This document shows positions 1 through 4,374 of a stretch of 5,290 nucleotides of DNA, in pieces. The position numbers and the translations under genes were made by a program. Within the stretch, counting starts at the first letter, position 1, and each line of letters starts with the position of its first letter. Source of the stretch: Actinobacteria bacterium UBA5182 (GTDB lineage Bacteria; Actinomycetota; UBA4738); assembly GCA_002413185.1 (NCBI GenBank), contig DHWM01000105.1, forward strand, positions 36,182 through 41,471, read 5' to 3'. The notes below the pieces were generated by a model. That model did no database searches, was not told where the DNA came from, and was given only the letters and a program-made list of their open reading frames with translations.

Positions 1-185
1 TTCGGCATGTACCGGAGGGACTGGCGAAGGATCAGCGCGCCGCGGAGGACATCCCCGGGGGCGAGGCCGTGGGCCAGATCGATCACGCGGGACCGCGGGG
101 CCAGCCGGGCCAGGACGCCGTGGCAAGTCCCGACGAATTCGTCCTGGAGCCCGTAGTCGGAGAGAAAGACGATCGGCCGCGCCAA
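1..185 (-). CDS. SAM hydroxide adenosyltransferase (SAM hydrolase, DUF62 family), N-terminal part only
   Basis: This is the first 61 codons of a gene that leaves the window on the left. The family splits S-adenosylmethionine into adenosine and methionine using water or hydroxide, and is related to the SAM-dependent fluorinase and chlorinase. The N-terminus reads FLSDYG at residues 7-12, then D15, E16 and VG (18-19) and a G-V-L stretch, followed by RVIDLAHGL and a later GAL-L segment. This matches the family pattern TDFG-x-x-D-x-x-VG, then I-x-D-I-x-H. The start is TTG at 185-183: an in-frame TGA lies two codons upstream (191-189), no ATG or GTG lies near it, and a purine-rich ribosome site AGAAGAGG sits at 200-193. 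The gene begins 26 bases after the bS22-like gene, so co-transcription is likely. The residues I associate with catalysis in the family lie mostly beyond the edge, so activity cannot be judged. The family call is confident; hydrolase versus halogenase cannot be resolved from the fragment, although hydrolase is far commoner. Confidence 0.87.
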   Translation of the reverse strand, partial: MARPIVFLSDYGLQDEFVGTCHGVLARLAPRSRVIDLAHGLAPGDVLRGALILRQSLRYMP

Positions 186-192
186 GGGTCAG

Positions 193-200
193 CCTCTTCT
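193..200 (-). promoter_or_regulatory. Ribosome binding site of the SAM hydrolase gene
   Basis: On the minus strand AGAAGAGG lies 7 bases before the TTG at 185. It supports the TTG start, which is the only in-frame start codon after the TGA at 191-189. Confidence 0.6.
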
Positions 201-211
201 GTGGGACTCGC

Positions 212-307
212 CTACTTCTGCCGGCGTTCCCAGCGGGTCTTCTTCAGAAGCTTCTTGTGCTTCTTCTTCCGCATCTTCTTGCGGCGTTTCTTGACGACCG
301 AAGGCAA
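212..307 (-). CDS. bS22-type 30S ribosomal mini-protein (AURKAIP1/COX24 domain), 31 aa
   Basis: This very short, extremely basic protein begins MPSVVKKRRKKMRKKKH and ends TRWERRQK, with about half its residues Lys or Arg. It aligns from its first residue with the roughly 33-residue actinobacterial protein found on the mycobacterial small subunit as bS22 (pattern M-x-SV-x-KKRRK-x-M-x-KKKH-x-KLL-x-x-TR-x-x-RR). That family carries the AURKAIP1/COX24 domain also found in mitochondrial small-subunit proteins. It is expected to bind 16S rRNA through its basic side chains. The start is TTG at 307-305, chosen because it gives exactly the family N-terminus; AAGGA at 322-318 is the likely ribosome site, with a long 10-base spacer. 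The gene lies 48 bases after the Clp1-like stop, in the same frame, and 26 bases before the SAM hydrolase. Its length and rare start codon make it easy for gene callers to miss. Confidence in family membership is high; ribosomal location is inferred from relatives. Confidence 0.9.
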   Translation of the reverse strand: MPSVVKKRRKKMRKKKHKKLLKKTRWERRQK

Positions 308-317
308 GCTGTTCTCG

Positions 318-325
318 TCCTTTCC
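318..325 (-). promoter_or_regulatory. Ribosome binding site of the bS22-like gene
   Basis: Minus-strand GGAAAGGA lies 10 bases upstream of the TTG at 307. It is the only purine-rich, Shine-Dalgarno-like block between the TAA of the Clp1-like gene (358-356) and this start. Confidence 0.5.
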
Positions 326-355
326 GATCGAAAACCGAAGTGGAGCCGGGAGAGT

Positions 356-1264
356 TTAGTCGGTTCCGAAGAGATTCCGCAGGTCCACGCGACGGACCCG
401 GAAGTCGGGGTCCAGCCTGGCCGATCCGAGCTTCAGGGCCTTCGGCGCCTCCGCCGCCGGGGAGATCAGCCGGAGAACTCCTTCGTCCGCCGAGTATTCG
501 AGATATCCGATGCCGAGCGTGGTCCCCTGGCCGTCGGACAGCCCAACAAGGATCCGGTCCAGCTGGTCCGGCTCGAACAGGGCGGGGAGGGCGGGCATGA
601 ACACCGTTGGCTTGACCCGCCACCGCTGCAGCGGTTCGGCGAAGTAGGACCGGAAGGCGGCTTCCCGCCCCTGGGCCCGGTCATCGACCGAGGTCGAGAC
701 GACCTCGGTCGGCACGGGGAGCGCCACCACCTCGGTGTCGAAGAACCTCCGGATGATCCCGAGCAGCGGGTCCAGCTCCTCCCCTCGCTGCAGGCCGATC
801 ACCACGTCCGGCTGGAGGAGCTCCACCTTGTGGTACTTCAGCAACTGCCCGTACACGCCGGAGACGAACCCGCTGGTGTCCACCACCACCAGGTCCGCGC
901 CGGCCGCTTCGGCTTCGGCCAGCATCCGTGCGGTCCCCACCACCAGCGGAAGCAGCTGGCCCTGGGGCGAGGTGGATCCGACGAACGACATCGCGTCGGG
1001 CTCCCCCAGCGTCCCGGCCTGCCGGGAGGCGCTCGCCGGGAACTCCTCGGCGTGGCGGAACATCTTCACGGTGACGGCGGTGGGCGGCCCGATGGACTTC
1101 TGGCCGAGGTCGGCGTCCAGGTAGCCCACGGTTCGTTCTGCGGCGAGGGCGGCGGAGGCGATGGCGCAGCCCAGGCTGGTCTTCCCCGAATCGAGCCCGC
1201 CGATGAGCATGGCCACCCGGCCGGTCTCGGCGACCCGCTCCACCACGGTCTGGTACCGATCCAC
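356..1264 (-). CDS. Clp1/Grc3-like P-loop protein, putative polynucleotide 5'-kinase, 302 aa
   Basis: This is a P-loop ATPase resembling the Clp1/Grc3 polynucleotide 5'-kinases, which phosphorylate RNA or DNA 5'-OH ends in eukaryotes and archaea. Walker A is GGLDSGKT at residues 22-29. YLDADLGQKSIGPP (48-61) matches the D-x-D-x-GQ-x-x-x-x-PP family signature. FVGSTSPQG (94-102) matches the conserved GSTSP block, and VVVDTSGFVSG (126-136) is the Walker B-like segment corresponding to N-T-x-G-W-x-x-G. PDVVIGLQ (152-159) follows, and R196, R200 and YF at 207-208 fit the arginine-rich lid. The C-terminus (from about 250) has a LGIGYLEY strand and an LG-x-x-RLDP segment, like the small C-terminal domain of the family. 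The GTG at 1264-1262 is chosen because it has a strong site (AGGAG at 1273-1269) and is the only start codon in this frame for more than 200 bases upstream. The eukaryotic N-terminal extension is absent. Kinase activity and RNA substrate are inferences; it may be a nucleotide-dependent regulator. Confidence 0.83.
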   Translation of the reverse strand: MDRYQTVVERVAETGRVAMLIGGLDSGKTSLGCAIASAALAAERTVGYLDADLGQKSIGPPTAVTVKMFRHAEEFPASASRQAGTLGEPDAMSFVGSTSPQGQLLPLVVGTARMLAEAEAAGADLVVVDTSGFVSGVYGQLLKYHKVELLQPDVVIGLQRGEELDPLLGIIRRFFDTEVVALPVPTEVVSTSVDDRAQGREAAFRSYFAEPLQRWRVKPTVFMPALPALFEPDQLDRILVGLSDGQGTTLGIGYLEYSADEGVLRLISPAAEAPKALKLGSARLDPDFRVRRVDLRNLFGTD

Positions 1265-1268
1265 GCCG

Positions 1269-1276
1269 CTCCTCTC
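1269..1276 (-). promoter_or_regulatory. Ribosome binding site that fixes the Clp1-like start
   Basis: Minus-strand GAGAGGAG lies 4 bases before the GTG at 1264. The reading frame stays open far upstream, into the phosphatase gene, so this site is the main evidence for where the protein begins. Confidence 0.7.
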
Positions 1277-1496
1277 GTCGAGGAGACGCCGCTCTCGGGA
1301 GCGGGAACCGAAAACCTCGAGATGCCGTCGGCCTAGCCGGGTGCTGTCGCCCGATCCTCCGTGGTGCGGTCGGGGCCATCGCGGCGACCCACCCTCGACC
1401 CGGGGCGCGAGTCTCCAGGTCTTCGGGCGGCAAGCCGCGTGGTTGAGGTCGTGCCGGCTGGCGTCATGTCGAACTGAGCGTCCATCTCGATGCCTC

Positions 1497-1506
1497 TCGG
1501 ATCCGA
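1497..1506. repeat. 10-base perfect palindrome upstream of the Clp1-like gene
   Basis: TCGGATCCGA is its own reverse complement. It lies about 233 bases before the Clp1-like start and 41 bases after the phosphatase stop. It could be an operator half-turn site or chance; nothing else in the gap repeats it. Confidence 0.3.
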
Positions 1507-1545
1507 ACCCACGAACAGCGCTCCTGATTCGGGTTTGGAGGGATT

Positions 1546-2418
1546 CTACCGTGAGGAGGGAAGGGCCCCGCCGTTCCGGTGCTCGGCCGGGTCGGGTGGG
1601 AACCGCGAGGCGATAGCCTGGAAGCACGGCCAGTAGTCCTCCGGTTCGACGTTGTCGTCCATCACGATGACCACGTCCGTCCGGCCCTGCGCCTTCGCCA
1701 GGATCAGGGCGGGATCGTTGACGTCGGCGATTGAGACGGTGTCGATGCCGGCTTCGATGGCGGCGCCGGCGAACCCGTGGTCGGCGAACACCACATCCGG
1801 CCGGACCTCCTCGAGCATCCGCAGCATCGGCTCCGGCGAGTGCGTGTGGCGGGTCGAAGCCCGGTCGGTCAGGACGGCCACGCCCTGGAGATAGCGGATC
1901 TGGCGGTGGTGGCCGGCCTCGTTCCATTGATGTCCCTGGAGCGGCCGGAGGAGCTTCGCCCCGTGTTGCTCCAGCAGCTCCCCCACGGCCATGTACAGCA
2001 GGGGCAACCCGCCCGGGTGGCCGGTGGCCAGGATCACCCGCTCCCCCCGTGCCGCCGCTTCGGCCAAGCGGTCCCCCGCCGCCCGGCACGACCGCAGGAC
2101 CCGCCACGGATCGACTGCCGAGGGTCCCTCGTGCAGCTCCGGATCGGGATCGAATCCCGCCGCCTCCGCCATGATGGCCAGCACGTCACCTGCCGTGAAC
2201 TCGGTCAGCCCGGACAGCCCGAACTGCGCCTCGGGCTCCCCGTCCACGAGCCGCTGGATCTTCCACCGGACGTTGCGGCGGTCGTGCGAGGTCACCGGTC
2301 CGGCCACCCGTCCGGCCACCAGCGCCTCGGCCAGGGCCGCGTCCGTGGAGACGGCCCGGCGCCACGAAGATTCCTGGGAGCGGGGCACGAACTCATGAGA
2401 GGGCGGCCAAGCGGTCAT
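1546..2418 (-). CDS. Actinobacterial phosphatase-family protein (PF15698-type), 290 aa
   Basis: This resembles the actinobacterial family annotated simply as 'phosphatase' (Pfam PF15698), whose physiological substrate I do not know. Landmarks with the upstream ATG as residue 1 are: DVLAIMAEAAG (78-88); ATGHPGG (131-137), a likely phosphate- or metal-binding turn; HTHSPEPM (191-198); ADHGFAG (212-218); ADVNDPALILA (231-241); and MDDNVEPEDYWP (253-264). The clustered His and Asp residues suggest a metal site, which is inference. No signal peptide or membrane segment is seen, so it should be cytoplasmic. The ATG at 2418 lies 12 bases after the stop of the zinc-ribbon membrane protein gene, so translation may be coupled; no good Shine-Dalgarno is present. 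The first 20-25 residues look like an extension relative to the family, and a GTG at 2388-2386 is an alternative start. A 281-base gap follows before the Clp1-like gene. Confidence 0.78.
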   Translation of the reverse strand: MTAWPPSHEFVPRSQESSWRRAVSTDAALAEALVAGRVAGPVTSHDRRNVRWKIQRLVDGEPEAQFGLSGLTEFTAGDVLAIMAEAAGFDPDPELHEGPSAVDPWRVLRSCRAAGDRLAEAAARGERVILATGHPGGLPLLYMAVGELLEQHGAKLLRPLQGHQWNEAGHHRQIRYLQGVAVLTDRASTRHTHSPEPMLRMLEEVRPDVVFADHGFAGAAIEAGIDTVSIADVNDPALILAKAQGRTDVVIVMDDNVEPEDYWPCFQAIASRFPPDPAEHRNGGALPSSR

Positions 2419-2430
2419 GGGCCAGCGATT

Positions 2431-3447
2431 CTAGAAGGCTGCGCCTTGTGCCTCGGCGCCGTCCAGGTACGGCTGGAGGTCGCGGATCGTCACCAGCCTC
2501 ACCCACTCCAGGGGGAAGTTCCCGCCCCGGACCTTCACGGTGACGTCCGGGCCCTCCCGGACGGCGACCCAGGCCGAGCCCTCCTCCAGCCACTCGAACT
2601 CGAGCGGTGCGCCGTCCACAGGGATGCTCACCTTCTTCCAATCGGCGGCCCGGGCTCGTAGGGCCTCCTCCAACCGGTTGACGGCCCCGGGAAGACGCTC
2701 CGGCGGTACGTCGAGCTGGCGCCTGCTGGCCTCCCGCCACAGCTCCATCTGGTACGAGCGGAGGTCCCGATGCCCCGGCACGACGACGGAGGACTCCGCG
2801 CCGAGGTAGGGCCCCGCTGCCGCCGACGGATCCCCGTGAAGGAGCTCGAGGCTGGTGAGCTTGCCGTTCGACGTGCCGTACCCGCCGATCAGCCTGGACT
2901 CGCCCCACGAGGCGGGGAGTCCGTACAGGGCGAAGGGCGCTCGCCGGAACAGCTCCTCGGTCCGGCGGCGTCGCCGGGCCAGCGCACGCCCCGGGCTGAT
3001 CACCCCCAGCAGTTCGGTGGCGAGGTCACGGGGATCCTCGGTTCGGTGCCAGAACGCCGTGGACAGGAAGAACAGCCACACCAGGAGGAGGAACCCGGGA
3101 AGGACCACCCACCAGGCCCACCCCAGGAGGATCTGGAGGAGGAAGGCCAGGATCAGCCCGGCCCCGGCCGCCAGCGCGTAGGTCTGCGGGAACGGCTGCA
3201 TGGTTCGGCGGCGTCGGAGGACCTTCAGCATCCGGGCGGGGGCGGTCCACCACCCGGGCGTGGCGGCGGCCAGATACGCTACGGCTCCGCCCGGCATCTC
3301 CAAGCCGCACCGCCGGCACACCCGGAGCTCCGCCCGGAAATCCCGGCCGCTCCGGGACCAGTCCCGAACGGCGCTCCAGAACGACGGCCGAACCGTCTGC
3401 CAGTCGTTCGCCCCGCACCGGAGGCACGCCTCGGGCTCCTCCGACAT
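2431..3447 (-). CDS. Zinc-ribbon, two-helix membrane protein of unknown function, 338 aa
   Basis: I do not recognise a named family. The N-terminus holds two Cys-x-x-Cys pairs, CLRCG (C8, C11) and CRRCG (C44, C47), separated by 32 residues, which fits a zinc ribbon. An Arg-rich stretch (78-81) precedes two adjacent hydrophobic segments, about 90-108 and 111-133, joined by a very short turn and so forming a hairpin through the membrane. Both the ribbon and the C-terminal 200 residues would then face the same side, probably the cytoplasm. Another Arg-rich patch (ALARRRRRTEELFRR) follows the membrane hairpin. The C-terminal part (about 270-335) looks like a compact beta-rich domain with several Trp and Val-rich strands. 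Start choice is uncertain: ATG at 3447 puts the ribbon at the N-terminus, while ATG 3477 and GTG 3537 are in-frame alternatives, and none has a convincing ribosome site. It is probably the first gene of the minus-strand series and is divergent from the SDR pair. Confidence 0.72.
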   Translation of the reverse strand: MSEEPEACLRCGANDWQTVRPSFWSAVRDWSRSGRDFRAELRVCRRCGLEMPGGAVAYLAAATPGWWTAPARMLKVLRRRRTMQPFPQTYALAAGAGLILAFLLQILLGWAWWVVLPGFLLLVWLFFLSTAFWHRTEDPRDLATELLGVISPGRALARRRRRTEELFRRAPFALYGLPASWGESRLIGGYGTSNGKLTSLELLHGDPSAAAGPYLGAESSVVVPGHRDLRSYQMELWREASRRQLDVPPERLPGAVNRLEEALRARAADWKKVSIPVDGAPLEFEWLEEGSAWVAVREGPDVTVKVRGGNFPLEWVRLVTIRDLQPYLDGAEAQGAAF

Positions 3448-3493
3448 CGTCCAGGCGACGCTGCGGTCGCGGCGCATGGCCGCAATGATGCCA

Positions 3494-3524
3494 CCAGGCG
3501 GGATGTGTTTTCCTACTCGCCTGG
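3494..3524. repeat. Inverted repeat in the divergent intergenic region, possible operator
   Basis: CCAGGCG (3494-3500) and CGCCTGG (3518-3524) are perfect 7-base inverted arms around a 17-base, comparatively AT-rich spacer containing TGTGTTTTCC. The position between two divergent genes suits a regulator site or a promoter element. The arms are GC-rich, so chance is not excluded. If the membrane protein starts at 3447 or 3477 the element lies upstream of both genes. Confidence 0.4.
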
Positions 3525-3543
3525 AGCCGGCGACCACGGCTCC
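3523..3543. repeat. Inverted repeat GGAGCCG/CGGCTCC with 7-base loop
   Basis: Perfect 7-base arms at 3523-3529 and 3537-3543 enclose a 7-base loop. The left arm shares its first two bases with the previous repeat, so as RNA structures the two would compete at that point. It lies upstream of the first SDR and could fold in its leader transcript. Confidence 0.4.
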
Positions 3544-3550
3544 CGGGCGC

Positions 3551-3566
3551 CGGCCGCGACCGGCCG
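3551..3566. repeat. Short GC-rich hairpin just upstream of the first SDR ribosome site
   Basis: CGGCCG occurs at 3551-3556 and again at 3561-3566; as it is self-complementary the pair forms a 6-base stem with a 4-base loop. It ends 7 bases before the AGGAGG ribosome site, so it could affect access to that site. Chance is likely in DNA this GC-rich. Confidence 0.3.
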
Positions 3567-3573
3567 AGAGAGC

Positions 3574-3579
3574 AGGAGG
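3574..3579 (+). promoter_or_regulatory. Ribosome binding site of the first SDR gene
   Basis: A full AGGAGG lies 8 bases before the GTG at 3588, which supports that start. Confidence 0.75.
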
Positions 3580-3587
3580 ACCAAGGC

Positions 3588-4367
3588 GTGATCGACCTGT
3601 CGCTCGAGGGCAAGACCGCCATCATCACCGGCGGGAGCAAGGGGATCGGAAGGGCCATCGCCACGACGTTCGCCGAGGCGGGCGCCTCCGTGGCGCTGGC
3701 CGCGAGGGGCCAGGAGGACCTCACCCAAGCCGTCAAGGAGATCGAGGCGCTGGGCGGCCGGGCCCTGGCCGTTCCCACCGACGTCGCCGACGCCGACCAG
3801 GTCCAGCGCCTGGTGGACCGGACGGTCGAGGAGTTCGGCACCGTCGACATCCTGGTGAACAACGCCGGCGCGGCGCCCTTCATGTCGACCATCGACCGGA
3901 TCCGCCTGGACGGCTTCGAGAAGTACTTTCGGATCGACTTCATGAGCGCCGTGTTCTGCACGAAGGCCGTCGCGCCGATCCTCCTCGGCAAGCAGGACGG
4001 ATGCGTGCTCAACGTGGCGTCGGTGGCGGCGTTCATCGCCACGCCGGGGCTGACCTACTACGCCAGCGCCAAGGCCGCCATGGTGAACCTGACCCGGTCG
4101 GTGGCGCAGGAGTGGGCGGCATCGCGGGTGCGGGTGAACGCGGTGGCCCCGGGGTGGATCGAGACCGAGATGAACTCGGGGGCTCGGGCGACCATGCCGG
4201 AGTTCACCAAGGGAGTGCTCTCCTCGATCCCGCTCGGCCGGTGGGGCCGGGCCGAGGACGTCGCCTCGGCGGCGCTGTACCTGTGTTCCCCCGCGGCTTC
4301 GTTCATCACCGGGTCGGTGCTGATCGTCGACGGCGGTCAGACGCTCTCCACGCTCACCGGGCTGTAG
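3588..4367 (+). CDS. FabG-like short-chain dehydrogenase/reductase, 259 aa
   Basis: This is a classical SDR oxidoreductase with a Rossmann fold, full family length, and no signal or membrane segment. TGGSKGIG (14-21) is the cofactor glycine motif, D65 follows the third strand, and NNAG is at 91-94. The active site has S145 (in NVAS), Y158 and K162 (Y-x-x-x-K), PG at 188-189, and a C-terminal VDGG at 247-250 typical of FabG-like members. K18 in the glycine loop and R40 after the second strand are the basic pair seen in NADP(H)-preferring SDRs, so NADP(H) is inferred. At the place of the fourth tetrad residue, usually Asn, the sequence has D117 (RIDFMSAVF, codon GAC at 3936); the neighbouring SDR keeps Asn there. 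The GTG start at 3588 is supported by AGGAGG. It is the first gene of a plus-strand group, with a 7-base gap to the next SDR. The substrate cannot be read: keto-acyl, alcohol or sterol-like ketones are all possible. Confidence 0.88.
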   Translation: MIDLSLEGKTAIITGGSKGIGRAIATTFAEAGASVALAARGQEDLTQAVKEIEALGGRALAVPTDVADADQVQRLVDRTVEEFGTVDILVNNAGAAPFMSTIDRIRLDGFEKYFRIDFMSAVFCTKAVAPILLGKQDGCVLNVASVAAFIATPGLTYYASAKAAMVNLTRSVAQEWAASRVRVNAVAPGWIETEMNSGARATMPEFTKGVLSSIPLGRWGRAEDVASAALYLCSPAASFITGSVLIVDGGQTLSTLTGL

Positions 4368-4374
4368 CGCGAAC

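Larger units (their letters stand above)
1265..1545 (-). other. 281-base gap between the phosphatase and Clp1-like genes
   Basis: No recognisable protein or RNA gene is seen here. It is much longer than the other gaps in the minus-strand series, so it is the natural place for a promoter and 5' leader of the Clp1-like/bS22/SAM hydrolase group. I cannot point to a clear -35/-10 pair. It contains a 10-base perfect palindrome TCGGATCCGA at 1497-1506. It also contains a 50-codon open frame on the minus strand (1485 to 1333) whose ATG follows an AGAGG at 1497-1493. That predicted peptide is rich in Thr, Ala, Arg, Gly and Pro and resembles no family I know. Either it is a leader peptide or, more likely, a chance open frame in GC-rich DNA. 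Confidence 0.5.

Noticed and set aside
257..1336. 359-residue plus-strand open frame opposite the Clp1-like gene
   Set aside because: It is an antisense shadow: the composition is Gly/His/Pro/Arg-rich, it has no motifs, and the minus strand carries clear Walker A and Clp1/Grc3 signatures over the same bases.
1333..1485. 50-codon minus-strand frame as a firm small gene
   Set aside because: It has a plausible AGAGG and ATG, but its composition is what random GC-rich DNA yields and it matches nothing I recognise. It is kept only as a note in the gap entry.
1497..1512. T-arm-like GGGTTCGGATCC on the minus strand, possible tRNA
   Set aside because: The flanking bases do not pair to form a T-stem, and no acceptor, D or anticodon arms can be built around it.
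1265..2107. Upstream extension of the Clp1-like frame into the phosphatase gene (583 residues in total)
   Set aside because: The extension overlaps the conserved phosphatase, is low-complexity, and has no start codon in the 281-base gap. The GTG at 1264 has a strong ribosome site and gives the expected start just before Walker A.
2435..2447. AAGGC/GCCTT stem with a 3-base loop at the end of the membrane protein gene
   Set aside because: It is only five pairs, inside the coding region, with no T-run; too weak for a terminator.
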